Positions 52,243 through 61,279 are shown, counted from the stretch's first letter. The stretch: DNA of 64,000 bases from Bacteroidota bacterium (GCA_020832235.1 JAFIEZ010000016.1:1-64000); one strand, 5' to 3'. Notes: generated by a model from the letters alone, not told the origin. Numbers and translations: made by a program.

Positions 52243-53906
52243 TATGCATCCTCCCCGTTAGATTTGCGAGATTTCGATATCTTCGGACCGGTTTTGATTC
52301 CCGATTCAGCGATAGAAGCGGCATCATCGGCAACCGGAGCTTTGGAAAGGCTTGCATCCGGTGGAGTACTGGTATCAACCGTAACGATGGCTTCATCGCT
52401 GAGCTGCATAACCCGCCGCGGCACGATGGCATACACGGCCAGTCCGACGAGCACCGAGGCCATGATGGCAGTAGCGGCAGCAACTCCAGGGTTCTCACCG
52501 GTAGCCAGGGTAAATGGCAGCCCGAGCTGACCATAATACATCGTAAAGTGTACCACAACAGCGGTTACCGAAGCCGCGATGGCGGCTTGTTTAGGCGCAT
52601 CTTTGAGGAACATCCCCATCAAAATGGGCATAAATGCCGCTGAAAAGTACGCATACACCCCATTCTGGGCGAAAATACCAACGCTGAGTTTCGGATTGAC
52701 CAGCTGATCCCAGCTGATGAAGATGGTGACAATGGCCATAACTACAATTACAGCGCGGTTTATCAGAAAGCGGTTGTTGTCGGTGAGGGTAATGAACCCG
52801 GCGCTCAGCGGACGAATCAAATCATTCGTGATGGAGGTAGATAGCGACTGAATAAGCCCCTCAAGGGTGGAGAGTCCGGCCGAAATGAGTCCCATCACAA
52901 CGAGCAGGGCTATAAAAACGGGAAACTCGTTCACAACATAGGTGGAAACAATACCATCCATGGGTATAGGCTGCCCTCCTATGGTGAGGTCGGGGAAGCG
53001 CAGGCGTGCGTAAAGTCCGGCAAATACCACCAAAAAGAAGAGCATCTGCACCGAAATACCGGTTATCAGGTATTTGTTGACATCCTTGTCGCTTTTGAGC
53101 AGCAGACTTTTCGTGAGGATGTGGGGCTGACAAATAATGGCAATACCCACAATAAACTGGGCCACGAAAATTTCGAAGTAGTCGCGGAAGAGGAAGCTGT
53201 CGGTATTGGTGGTCTGCACCAGTTTGGGATCGATGGCCGCCAGTTTATCGATGAAACCGTGCACACCCGCACTGAAATGCTCATAACCGGATCCCAGCAG
53301 GATGAACGCAACGACCAGCATGAGGATAGCCTGAATGGTATTGGTATACACCATGGAGTTTGCACCACCGAACATCATGTAGCCGAAAATGAAGGTCACG
53401 ATGCCGATGAGGGCCCAGAATTCAGGCACGGCCAGTGTGCTGGAAATCACCTTGGTTAGTCCTACCGCGATGAGCACTACAAAGGTGAGCAGCAACAGCG
53501 ATAAGAACGCGAAAAAGATGCTGTACCCTTTGCTTCCGTAGCGGGTACCCATCCACTGGGCCATGCTCAGGGCCTTCACGGAGGTTCCATGTTTACGAAA
53601 CCCTTTGGTGAGCACCACCAGCGACACCAAAGCGGCGAGCGGAAGCGCGATGGCCATCGACAACACCCCGCTGATGCCGAACAACGCCACAAAACCCGGA
53701 TTAATAATGAACGTCGCGGCACTGGTAATGGATGCTGCCAGCGACAATCCTACCGCATAAGGCGAGAACAGGATGCTGCCCAGGGCATAATCGTCGATGT
53801 TCTTGGTTTTACGGGCTCCACGGATCACAAAAAATAGGATACCGGCCGCATAAAGCACGACCAGTATCCAACCAAACATCACAATATGTGAACTTTCTTG
53901 TACCAT
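52242..53906 (-). CDS. Sodium:solute symporter family transporter
   Basis: The 554-residue inner-membrane transporter of the SSS family (PutP/ActP type) has about 13 helices. DDYALGSILFSPYAVGLSLAAS carries the N-terminal TM1-TM2 region with Na+-site Ser residues, and FGGANSMVYTNTIQAILML is the TM5-6 signature. FVAQFIVGIAIICQPHILT is another hallmark. The C-terminus has an extended hydrophilic tail (about 490-554). Family members carry monocarboxylates, amino acids or sugars. The location between KAS III and CoA ligase suggests a carboxylate, which the ligase would activate. Confidence 0.92.
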   Translation of the reverse strand: MVQESSHIVMFGWILVVLYAAGILFFVIRGARKTKNIDDYALGSILFSPYAVGLSLAASITSAATFIINPGFVALFGISGVLSMAIALPLAALVSLVVLTKGFRKHGTSVKALSMAQWMGTRYGSKGYSIFFAFLSLLLLTFVVLIAVGLTKVISSTLAVPEFWALIGIVTFIFGYMMFGGANSMVYTNTIQAILMLVVAFILLGSGYEHFSAGVHGFIDKLAAIDPKLVQTTNTDSFLFRDYFEIFVAQFIVGIAIICQPHILTKSLLLKSDKDVNKYLITGISVQMLFFLVVFAGLYARLRFPDLTIGGQPIPMDGIVSTYVVNEFPVFIALLVVMGLISAGLSTLEGLIQSLSTSITNDLIRPLSAGFITLTDNNRFLINRAVIVVMAIVTIFISWDQLVNPKLSVGIFAQNGVYAYFSAAFMPILMGMFLKDAPKQAAIAASVTAVVVHFTMYYGQLGLPFTLATGENPGVAAATAIMASVLVGLAVYAIVPRRVMQLSDEAIVTVDTSTPPDASLSKAPVADDAASIAESGIKTGPKISKSRKSNGEDA

Positions 53907-53908
53907 AG

Positions 53909-54919
53909 TTACCAGCGAAATGCGTTACATGCGAATGTTAGTCCGCCACCAGAGCCCATGAATACCAGCACATCGCCGGATTTCAGGTCACCATTGCGGT
54001 TTGCAATATCCAGGGCCATACCAATGGCAGCCGATCCGGTGTACCCGTAGGTCGACATGATCGTCGGGGCTGTTTCCCGCGGAAGCGCCAGATTGTCCAT
54101 GGTTTCCCAGATCTGATTGATATTGATCTGGGTCATGAAAGCACGGTGGATGTCGCCCACGTTGAAATCCCCCTTCCGGGCAACATCCGCTATCATTTCG
54201 GTCCACATCTGTGGGTTCAGCTCTTTGGGGAATTTCTTGACGAACTGCAGCTGATGACCGTGCTCGGCAACCAGTTCACAGCTGGCCGGATGCGCTGTGG
54301 CGCCCCCGTAAATGCCCATATAATCGTAGTATTCGCCCCGGGTTTTGATGCTGGATGCGATATGCCCCACTCCTTCATCTGTGGTTGCCTCCAGAATGGC
54401 CGCAGCGGCACCGTCGGCGAACAGGGTGACGGTCTTTTTGTCGTGCAGATTCAGGAATCGACTCATTCCATACGCCCCGATGACCATTACGCGGTTGTAG
54501 TCGGCATTGGCTTTGATGTAGTTCGTACCTGTTTCCAGGGCGGTTACAAAGCCCGCGCAGGCGGTGTTAAGGTCGAAGGAGGCCGCGTTTACAAGTCCGG
54601 CTTTGTGACAAACCACGGAAGCCGTGGAAGGCGAGATGAAATCAGGCGTGTCGGTGCTGATGATGAGCAGGTCGATGTCTTCGGGCTTGAATCCGCCTTG
54701 GGAAAGCGCTTCCAAAACAGCATAAACGCAAAGATCGCTGGTGGACTGATCATCGGCCATCCATCGGCGCTCGCGGATGGTCAGGTTTTCCTGCAGCCAG
54801 GTATCTACGTCTTCGCCGAGAATTTCATTGAAATAGCTGTTGGGTACCACGCGTTCGGGTACGTAATGACCGGTAGCTACGATGCGGGCGTTGCGTGGTA
54901 TGTAGGCTTGTTTACTCAA
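53909..54919 (-). CDS. KAS III (FabH)-like ketoacyl synthase with an altered triad
   Basis: This 336-residue protein has the FabH/KAS III thiolase fold. The nucleophile Cys121 lies in DLNTACAGF, the His258 region in GDIHRAFMTQ, and GSGGGLTFACNAF is the standard end. The motif that holds the third catalytic residue in FabH (GNT) reads YGYTGSAAI, so Asn is replaced by Tyr293. The start overlaps the FabG-like gene by four bases and the symporter gene begins two bases after the stop. It could still condense acyl-CoA with malonyl-ACP, or use another acceptor; some FabH relatives are acyl shuttles. I would not call it the housekeeping fabH without a genome check. Confidence 0.82.
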   Translation of the reverse strand: MSKQAYIPRNARIVATGHYVPERVVPNSYFNEILGEDVDTWLQENLTIRERRWMADDQSTSDLCVYAVLEALSQGGFKPEDIDLLIISTDTPDFISPSTASVVCHKAGLVNAASFDLNTACAGFVTALETGTNYIKANADYNRVMVIGAYGMSRFLNLHDKKTVTLFADGAAAAILEATTDEGVGHIASSIKTRGEYYDYMGIYGGATAHPASCELVAEHGHQLQFVKKFPKELNPQMWTEMIADVARKGDFNVGDIHRAFMTQININQIWETMDNLALPRETAPTIMSTYGYTGSAAIGMALDIANRNGDLKSGDVLVFMGSGGGLTFACNAFRW

Positions 54920-55650
54920 ATCGTGATTCCTCCATCTACACTAATTACGGTTCCGGTGATGAAGGCGGCTTTGTCGGAGGCGAGGAATACATAGGCGTTG
55001 GCGATGTCTTCCGGAGTCCCCATCCTGCCCGCAGGTGTCTTACTGACCATACCATCAATGACTTCCTGAGGCATTTTCTGCACCATTTCGGTGGCGATGA
55101 ATCCCGGAGCTACGGCGTTTACCCGGATGCCTTTACGACCCAGCTCGCGGGCCATGGTTTTGGTCATGCCAATCACGCCGGCTTTGGTAGCCACATAGTT
55201 GGTCTGACCGAAATTGCCATAAAGCCCCACTACCGAGCTGGCGTTCAGAATCACCCCTGTACCCCTGGCTGCCATTGCTTCAGCGGCCACGCGGGAGCAG
55301 TTGAATACCCCGGTCAGGTTCACGTCGATGACTTTCTGCCAGGTTGCAGGATCCATTTTCAGCAGGGAGCGGTCCATGGTAATACCGGCGTTGTTTACGA
55401 GTACATCCAGTTGACCGGAGGTTTTGATGATTCGGGCAATGGCCGACTCTACGTCGTTGTAATCGCTCACGTCAACCAGGTCTGCGTGTACCGTGTAACC
55501 GGATGCGGACCACTCCGACACCGAGGCGGCAACAGCATCGCGGTTAAGGTCCCAAATCCAGACCGTGGCTCCCTCTGCCAGAAATGCGCTGGCCGTTGCC
55601 TTACCAATTCCGGCTGCACCGCCGGTTATGAGCACTACCTTATCTTTCAT
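54916..55650 (-). CDS. FabG/PhaB-like SDR reductase
   Basis: The 244-residue SDR starts at ATG 55650; TTG 55665 is possible. VLITGGAAGIGKA binds NADP(H), and NNAGITMDRSLLKM, NASSVVGLYG and YVATKAG hold the catalytic tetrad (Asn, Ser, Tyr, Lys). The pattern MDRSLLKM and GFIATEMVQKMP points to beta-ketoacyl-ACP or acetoacetyl-CoA reductase. It is the first gene of the seven-gene minus-strand run and overlaps the KAS III-like gene by four bases. A perfect 18-bp palindrome lies 29 bp upstream. Confidence 0.9.
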   Translation of the reverse strand: MKDKVVLITGGAAGIGKATASAFLAEGATVWIWDLNRDAVAASVSEWSASGYTVHADLVDVSDYNDVESAIARIIKTSGQLDVLVNNAGITMDRSLLKMDPATWQKVIDVNLTGVFNCSRVAAEAMAARGTGVILNASSVVGLYGNFGQTNYVATKAGVIGMTKTMARELGRKGIRVNAVAPGFIATEMVQKMPQEVIDGMVSKTPAGRMGTPEDIANAYVFLASDKAAFITGTVISVDGGITI

Positions 55651-55678
55651 CACTGCTCCAATCAATTATGTTTTGAAC

Positions 55679-55696
55679 GTTTGAAATATTTCAAAC
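55679..55696. promoter_or_regulatory. Perfect 18-bp palindrome, probable GbsR-type operator
   Basis: GTTTGAAATATTTCAAAC is a perfect inverted repeat between the FabG-like start (55650) and the end of the regulator gene (55718). The regulator is the immediate upstream gene. Symmetry, AT-rich centre and place strongly suggest that its product binds here to control the seven-gene operon. Confidence 0.6.
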
Positions 55697-55717
55697 AATT
55701 AACTCAAAAAAGGGGAC

Positions 55718-56212
55718 TTATTCAATAGTCACCTTTTCTTGCAAGCGCTTTTCCCTCCATTTAGCTATGAAATCATGATTAAATGTACTCATCATAATAT
55801 AAAACGCCTGCATTTCGTGCATGCGTTCATTCAGGTATTGGATGTCTTCGTCGGCGCTGCCTGTTGTTGCATCCAGATACTTCTCGGCAATTTGCCGGTT
55901 TTGCATCATTGAGCGGGAATAATTCAGGAAAGCCTGACCAAAAATATCATCCACCGCACGGTAATAATCTTTGCGGTCGCCGGGAATCCACACTTTTTCG
56001 ATGAGCTTGTGATCTTTGAGCCGGCGAGAAATCTGCGAAACAGGACCTTTACTCATCTCCAGTCGTTCAGAGATTTCATCCAGCGACATCGGCTTTCTGG
56101 AGATAATGAGCAGAGCTACAATTTTGCCCATTAATGAACTGTGCCCTAAAGCAGCATAAGCCTGGGCGAATTCGTTAATGATCTCGTTTTCTATTTCCGT
56201 TTTTCGGGTCAT
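55718..56212 (-). CDS. GbsR/MarR-family transcriptional regulator
   Basis: The 164-residue protein starts at ATG 56212; a GTG at 56260 would add 16 residues. The winged helix-turn-helix (about residues 30-95) includes KIVALLIISRKPMSLDEISE, LEMSKGPVSQISRRLKDH and the wing KVWIPGDRKDYYRA, a pattern characteristic of GbsR repressors. Other members control choline uptake, osmoprotection and outer-membrane transport. The C-terminal helices (about 110-164) would dimerise and bind effector. It is divergent from the oxidoreductase genes at 56.4 kb and precedes the seven-gene operon, with the palindrome between. Confidence 0.88.
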   Translation of the reverse strand: MTRKTEIENEIINEFAQAYAALGHSSLMGKIVALLIISRKPMSLDEISERLEMSKGPVSQISRRLKDHKLIEKVWIPGDRKDYYRAVDDIFGQAFLNYSRSMMQNRQIAEKYLDATTGSADEDIQYLNERMHEMQAFYIMMSTFNHDFIAKWREKRLQEKVTIE

Positions 56213-56433
56213 AATTTCCGCTCTGTAACTCACATTCAAAACCAGTGATTCTCTTTCCACGTATATTAATGTAGCATATTGTGATCACTAATGTTCAACA
56301 AAGTTAGCGGTTTCATTTGACCTTGGTGGTTAATTTCATCTTATCGAAATTTGTTCTCAGTACAGTGGTTGGCTATATTGACATGGTGTAGAAGGGATAT
56401 CATTGACAGACATTATTTTATTATTAAACCGCC

Positions 56434-58287
56434 ATGAGTATTAAAGAAGTTATTCGTGAAACTGCGACCATCCGTTTTGCCGGCGACTCCGGTGATGGCA
56501 TGCAGTTAACTGGCTCACAATTCACCAATACCACTGCCCTTGCCGGGAACGATCTGAGTACGCTGCCCGACTTTCCCGCCGAAATCCGCGCTCCCGCGGG
56601 AACCGTTGCCGGGGTATCAGGATTTCAGATTCATTTTGGGAGCCGTGCCATCCACTCGCCCGGCGATATGTGCGATGTGCTGATTGTCATGAACGCGGCC
56701 GCGTTGAAAGCCAATATTAAATACCTTAAACCCGGCGGCGTAATCATCGCCAACATCGACGGGTTCGGCAAAAAAGACCTAAACCTGGCGAAGTATGGTC
56801 CCGAGGCCGACCCACTGGGTGAGGTGGGCACGCAAGGGTACACCGTTATTCCGGTGGATGTAACCAAGCTCACGCGCGAAAGCCTCAAAGACAGCGGACT
56901 CACCGTCAAAGACATCGACCGCTCCAAGAATATGTTCGTGCTGGGTATTGTATACTGGCTGTATAACCGCGATCTGGAACCTACGCGCAATTTTCTGCGC
57001 ACGAAGTTTGCCAAAAAACCGGAAGTAGCCGAGGCCAACATTACGGCCCTCGAAGATGGACTCAAATTTGCCATGGCTACCGAAGTCTTTACCGAGCGAT
57101 ACGCGCTGGCACCGGCTAAAATCGAACCGGGTAAATACCGCAATATCACGGGTAACGAAGCCACGGTTATCGGCATCACCGCTGCCGCATCGAAGTCCGG
57201 TCTGCCCGTGTTTCTGGGCAGTTATCCGATTACACCGGCCTCCGACATTCTGCACGGACTATCGCGTATGAAGCATTTCAATGTGATGACTTATCAGGCG
57301 GAGGATGAAATCGCTGCCATCGGTTCTGCTATCGGTGCGGCGTTTGGCGGCAGCCTGGGGATTACGAGCAGTTCGGGTCCCGGTATTGCCCTGAAAACCG
57401 AGGCTATTGCCCTGGCAACGATTTATGAGCTTCCGCTGGTGATTATTAACGTGCAGCGGGCCGGTCCTTCTACCGGAATGCCAACGAAAACCGAGCAGTC
57501 GGATCTGCTACAGGCTGTTTATGGCCGCGCCGGGGAATGCCCCGTCGTGGTTGTTGCTCCTCAGTCGCCCGCCGATTGCTTCGCATCGATTTACGAAGCG
57601 TGCAAAATCGCTACCCAGTTCATGATTCCGGTTATGTTCCTGTCCGACGGCTACATAGCCAACGGCGCTGAGCCCTGGCGATATCCAAGTGCCGCCGACC
57701 TCGACGACATCCCCGTGCAGTTTGCACGCTCACGCGAGACGGATGACGAGGCGTTCAAACCGTACACCCGTAACGAGAACCTGGCCCGTCCGTGGGCCAT
57801 TCCCGGCACGAAGGGACTCGAACATCGCATCGGCGGCATCGAGAAACAGCATGAAACCGGTAATATTTCGTACGATCCCGACAACCACCATTTCATGACC
57901 CACATGCGCGAGAACAAGCGCAATAAAGTGGCCGATATACTGCCTTTAATTCAAATGGAGGAGGGAGAAGCCACCGGCGACCTGCTGGTTGTTGGATGGG
58001 GAGGCACCTTCGGGTCCATCAAGCAGGCCGTATACGAGTGCCGCCAGGAAGGGCTCAACGTTTCGCAGATTCACCTGCGTCACCTCGCGCCATTCCCCCG
58101 AAATCTGGGCGAAATCCTGGGCAACTTTAAGAAAGTGCTGGTGCCGGAGATCAATAACGGTCAGCTCATTCGCCTGCTGCGCGACCAATACTTTGTAGAT
58201 GCGCAGGGATATAACCGGGTTCGGGGCGTGCCTTTCAGCGTCGATGAACTCAAAGCAGCATTCCGCGAAGCACTCGAATCCCTCTAA
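56434..58287 (+). CDS. korA: 2-oxoacid:ferredoxin oxidoreductase, fused gamma-alpha subunit
   Basis: This 617-residue subunit combines the gamma domain (about residues 10-195, IRFAGDSGDGMQLTGS and PAEIRAPAGTVAGVSGFQIH) with the alpha pyrimidine-binding domain (about 235-480, GSYPITPASDILHGLSRM, YQAEDEIAAIGSAIGA and SSSGPGIALKTEA), and a C-terminal domain. This layout is the KorA type acting on 2-oxoglutarate, with CoA and ferredoxin as partners, in the oxidative or reductive TCA cycle. It is divergent from the GbsR gene. KorB follows after 21 bp. A 2-oxoglutarate or related keto-acid substrate is inferred from subunit organisation. Confidence 0.9.
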   Translation: MSIKEVIRETATIRFAGDSGDGMQLTGSQFTNTTALAGNDLSTLPDFPAEIRAPAGTVAGVSGFQIHFGSRAIHSPGDMCDVLIVMNAAALKANIKYLKPGGVIIANIDGFGKKDLNLAKYGPEADPLGEVGTQGYTVIPVDVTKLTRESLKDSGLTVKDIDRSKNMFVLGIVYWLYNRDLEPTRNFLRTKFAKKPEVAEANITALEDGLKFAMATEVFTERYALAPAKIEPGKYRNITGNEATVIGITAAASKSGLPVFLGSYPITPASDILHGLSRMKHFNVMTYQAEDEIAAIGSAIGAAFGGSLGITSSSGPGIALKTEAIALATIYELPLVIINVQRAGPSTGMPTKTEQSDLLQAVYGRAGECPVVVVAPQSPADCFASIYEACKIATQFMIPVMFLSDGYIANGAEPWRYPSAADLDDIPVQFARSRETDDEAFKPYTRNENLARPWAIPGTKGLEHRIGGIEKQHETGNISYDPDNHHFMTHMRENKRNKVADILPLIQMEEGEATGDLLVVGWGGTFGSIKQAVYECRQEGLNVSQIHLRHLAPFPRNLGEILGNFKKVLVPEINNGQLIRLLRDQYFVDAQGYNRVRGVPFSVDELKAAFREALESL

Positions 58288-58308
58288 CCATTTTTAATTT
58301 TAGGCATT

Positions 58309-59334
58309 ATGGCAATATCAACCGTTTCAAACCTCAGCAGCAAAGACTTCTCGTCGGACCAGGATGTACGCTGGTGTCCGGGCTGCGGCGATTACACCAT
58401 CCTCAAGCAGGTTCAAAACGCCATGCCCGAACTGGGCATCCCCAAAGAAAACATTGTATTTGTAGCGGGAATCGGCTGTTCTTCGCGATTTCCGTACTAT
58501 ATGAATACCTATGGCATGCACACCATTCACGGACGCGCGCCGGCCTTCGCCAGCGGACTAAAACTCTCTCGGCCGGATTTGAGTGTGTGGATTATCACCG
58601 GGGATGGAGACAGCCTCTCCATTGGTGGCAACCATCTCATTCACATGCTTCGTCGCAACATCGACGTGAACATCCTGCTGTTTAACAACGAAATTTACGG
58701 CCTCACGAAGGGACAATACTCCCCCACCTCCAAGGTCGGGTCGGTGACCAAGTCTACGCCGTTAGGGTCCCTGGATACCCCGTTTAATCCGCTTTCGCTG
58801 GCGCTGGGCGCCAATGCCGGATTCATCGCCCGGGCCATGGACCGCGACCCGAAACACCTCAAGGATATCATCCTGCGGTCGGAGCAGCATAAAGGAACAT
58901 CCCTGCTGGAGATCTATCAAAATTGCATCGTTTTCAACGATGGCGCCTTCGATTTGTACACCGATAAGGTGAGTCGACCAGAAACAGCGCTGTACCTTGA
59001 ACATGGCAAGCCCCTGATTTTCGGCAAAGACAACACGCATGGCATTCGCCTGGACGGGATGCGTCCGGAAGTGGTGGAGCTGGGCAACGGGGTGAGCGCC
59101 GACGACCTGTGGATTCACGATGAAAACGACCATTTCAAGGCCTATTTGCTGACTCGATTCTTCGCAGTGGGCAATGAAGACGGCTTCCCGAGGCCTTTTG
59201 GTGTGCTGTTTGAGCAGGAACGACCCGCTTACGAGCAGGAAGTTGCCCGTCAGATGGCCTATGCGAAAAAACGCAACGGGGATGCCGATTTAGAGAAGCT
59301 TTTGAGCGGCGATGAAACCTGGGTTGTGGTGTAG
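58309..59334 (+). CDS. korB: 2-oxoacid:ferredoxin oxidoreductase, beta subunit
   Basis: This 341-residue TPP-binding subunit has the [4Fe-4S] ligands CPGCGD near the N-terminus and GIGCSSRFP, and the TPP/Mg motif ITGDGDSLSIGGNHLIHMLRR followed by NILLFNNEIYGLTKGQYSPTS. A further Cys in IYQNCIVFND completes the cluster set of the family. It transfers electrons from the keto-acid to ferredoxin with the KorA product. The IDH at 18.5 kb would make its probable substrate. A GC-rich hairpin lies about 80 bp after the stop. Confidence 0.93.
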   Translation: MAISTVSNLSSKDFSSDQDVRWCPGCGDYTILKQVQNAMPELGIPKENIVFVAGIGCSSRFPYYMNTYGMHTIHGRAPAFASGLKLSRPDLSVWIITGDGDSLSIGGNHLIHMLRRNIDVNILLFNNEIYGLTKGQYSPTSKVGSVTKSTPLGSLDTPFNPLSLALGANAGFIARAMDRDPKHLKDIILRSEQHKGTSLLEIYQNCIVFNDGAFDLYTDKVSRPETALYLEHGKPLIFGKDNTHGIRLDGMRPEVVELGNGVSADDLWIHDENDHFKAYLLTRFFAVGNEDGFPRPFGVLFEQERPAYEQEVARQMAYAKKRNGDADLEKLLSGDETWVVV

Positions 59335-59411
59335 CCCCATCGCAGCGCATACGATGTTGCGCCTTACGGTAATCGGTCATCCTCTTTCACGGATAGCCGA
59401 TTTGCTCGAAT

Positions 59412-59441
59412 TGCCCCGTTGCTCAAAAGTGGCACGGGGCA
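59412..59441. terminator. Hairpin downstream of korB
   Basis: TGCCCCGT (59412-59419) pairs with ACGGGGCA (59434-59441). It has no T tract, so termination is uncertain. Confidence 0.45.
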
Positions 59442-59531
59442 CAGATTAATTGTAGTTTGCTAATGAATTCCCTGTCGGCGGAATGATCATTACACGTTGA
59501 CATCGGATTAACATTAACCAAGAATAGACCC

Positions 59532-60170
59532 ATGAGAAACCTCCAGATTATATTAGTGGCGTTTGTAGTAGCGGTCGGGTGTACCCTGATGCAGCCGGAG
59601 CCGGTTCCTACCCACGAAACGATAACCAGAGCATTCCTCGCGCAATACGAACCCTATTGCGGACAAACCTTTGCCGGCAGAAGCACATTTACCGACCTCG
59701 GCGAAGACAGTCCCCTGAACGATGCTAATCTGACGATGATTGTGACGAATTGCTCATCAGATGAAGTTCGCATTCGTTTCTTTGTGGAAGATGACACCTC
59801 CCGAACCTGGATTCTCGGTCAGCTGGAGCAGGGACTTCGACTCGCCCACGATCACCGCCATGCCGACGGAAGCGAGTATGAAGCCAACTTCTACGGCGGT
59901 CTAGCGATGGAGAATCACAACAACGCGTTCAGGCACTACCCAGACAATGTGACTTCCTCCGAAACACGCCTGTTTTTCCCGGCGGATGCACGTACCTTAA
60001 GCGATCGGGCGACCCGCGAAATCAACGTCTGGTCGAAGGAATTCGATTTGCCGGCCCAAACCTATTATTATCGCCTTTACCTGAGCGGGGAATTGCGCTA
60101 TGAAGCCGCATTTGATTTAAATAATCCTATAGATTTATCAGATGATAGCCGTGATATTGACGGCGATTAA
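59532..60170 (+). CDS. Uncharacterised putative lipoprotein
   Basis: This 212-residue protein has a short lipoprotein signal, IILVAFVVAVGC. Its mature part contains two Cys, in YEPYCGQTFAGRS and VTNCSSDEV, likely to form a disulfide, and HRHADGSEYEANFYGG. No enzyme motif is recognised. It may be a periplasmic or surface protein of the group that carries metal- or heme-associated His pairs, but I do not assign it. It is alone in its transcription unit; the next gene starts 55 bp later on the same strand. Confidence 0.7.
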   Translation: MRNLQIILVAFVVAVGCTLMQPEPVPTHETITRAFLAQYEPYCGQTFAGRSTFTDLGEDSPLNDANLTMIVTNCSSDEVRIRFFVEDDTSRTWILGQLEQGLRLAHDHRHADGSEYEANFYGGLAMENHNNAFRHYPDNVTSSETRLFFPADARTLSDRATREINVWSKEFDLPAQTYYYRLYLSGELRYEAAFDLNNPIDLSDDSRDIDGD

Positions 60171-60225
60171 GTAGATTAGGGAATTCAGGTCTTAATGGTC
60201 TTAACGCACACCCAACATTCACTGC

Positions 60226-60930
60226 ATGGAACCGACTTCGTCTAACTTCACGTACACATTTGATATCGAAAATGGCAAGCATGTCACATTTTTGATTAAG
60301 CTCGATGATGAAACCCTGGAGTGTCTGAATGAACCGCCGAGGGATTTGCCCAAGTGGACAAGGTTAGAGTATCAGCAGTGCGAGTCCTGTCCGTTGAATA
60401 AAGAGGAGCACCCGTATTGTCCGGTTGCGGTGAATTTGCACGAAGTTTTTGAGCAGTTTCAGGAGGTGTATTCTTTCCAAAGAGCTGAAATCACCATTAA
60501 ATCGCCCAATCGCACATATTTCAAAGAGTCGGATGTGCAGCAGGGACTTAGCTCACTGCTTGGTATTTTGATGGCGACGAGCGGTTGTCCGAAAATGGAT
60601 AAACTCCGTCCGATGGTCCGAACGCATCTGCCATTTTCATCCATGCGAGAGACCTTATTTCGGGTGGTTTCGATGTATATCATGTCGCAATACTTCCGCA
60701 AACGCCGTGGGTTGCCGACGGAAGACGATCTGAATGGACTGCTTTCGATTTACCAGGAGGTGGAAAAAGTGAATACCGGGATGAGCGCGCGGATGCGAGA
60801 GTTTTACAAAACCGATGCGAATATTAACGCGCTGGTTATTCTGACCTGCCTTGGTCAGCATGCGCAACTCACCCTCGAAGACGAGTTGTATGAGGAGCTG
60901 GAGTCATTGTTTTCAGCGTATTTTGAGTAG
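60226..60930 (+). CDS. Uncharacterised protein with Cys cluster motif
   Basis: This 234-residue cytoplasmic protein has the segment QCESCPLNKEEHPYCPVAVN (three Cys in a CxxC-x8-C pattern) at about residues 51-70. It then has a helical domain with LSSLLGILMATSGCPKMDKL, RTHLPFSSMRETLFRVVSMY and a conserved-looking C-terminal helix. It resembles a widespread uncharacterised family that I recall as DUF6901. A zinc- or iron-sulfur-binding role is suggested by the Cys motif but is not shown. The gene lies 55 bp after the lipoprotein and may be co-transcribed. Confidence 0.72.
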   Translation: MEPTSSNFTYTFDIENGKHVTFLIKLDDETLECLNEPPRDLPKWTRLEYQQCESCPLNKEEHPYCPVAVNLHEVFEQFQEVYSFQRAEITIKSPNRTYFKESDVQQGLSSLLGILMATSGCPKMDKLRPMVRTHLPFSSMRETLFRVVSMYIMSQYFRKRRGLPTEDDLNGLLSIYQEVEKVNTGMSARMREFYKTDANINALVILTCLGQHAQLTLEDELYEELESLFSAYFE

Positions 60931-60968
60931 TAGATCTCACCGAGTAGTAAGTGAGGAGACACGTTATT

Positions 60969-60995
60969 TCACTAGGGTCAGTTTACGAGTTTCGA
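60969..60995. repeat. Isolated copy of the 62.2-kb repeat at the HigA break
   Basis: TCACTAGGGTCAGTTTACGAGTTTCGA differs little from the third unit of the repeat at 62173-62290 (GGTCAGTTTGCGAGTTTCGAT). It overlaps the premature stop of the HigA remnant. Confidence 0.6.
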
Positions 60996-61126
60996 TTTAT
61001 AATCTGCGAGAGCCGTGTTTGTGGGATGTTCAAATCCTTTGACAACCTGTATGCCGATACGCCCAGCGGCTCCAGAAACTCATGGAGCAAAATCTCTCCA
61101 GGGTGTACATTCGATAACTTTTCCAT
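60983..61126 (-). pseudogene. HigA antitoxin remnant (N-terminal half)
   Basis: ATG 61126 opens 47 codons that match the N-terminal half of HigA antitoxins: NVHPGEILLHEFLEPLGVSA, YRLSKDLNIPQ and RLSQIINRN, the classic helix-turn-helix. Intact family members are about 95-105 residues, continuing with RGISADTALRLA. Here it stops after NRNS, where the local sequence becomes a copy of the diverged repeat. It lies 12 bp downstream of the HigB remnant in higBA order. DNA binding might survive; toxin binding should not. Confidence 0.78.
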
Positions 61127-61138
61127 AATTCCTGCCTT

Positions 61139-61279
61139 TTAGTGATAATCCATGATTTCTACCTCACTGGCGTTACCTTCACTCCATTTGAAGACAATGC
61201 GCCATTGTTTGTTGATTCGAACACGGTAATGATATTTTTTAGATTCAGGATCTCTATGATTATCTAGAAATGGTGACTT
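61139..61279 (-). pseudogene. HigB toxin remnant (C-terminal half)
   Basis: The minus strand encodes 46 residues that match the C-terminal half of a HigB host-killing toxin: YHYRVRINKQWRIVFKWSEG and NASEVEIMDYH. A stop codon and unrelated sequence precede it where the first 45 residues should be. It is directly upstream of the HigA remnant, so a complete higBA existed here once. Confidence 0.78.

Noticed and set aside
54146-55728. Two long + strand frames opposite the KAS III-like and FabG-like genes
   Set aside because: The minus-strand frames have catalytic motifs and proper overlaps; the + frames have no recognisable features.
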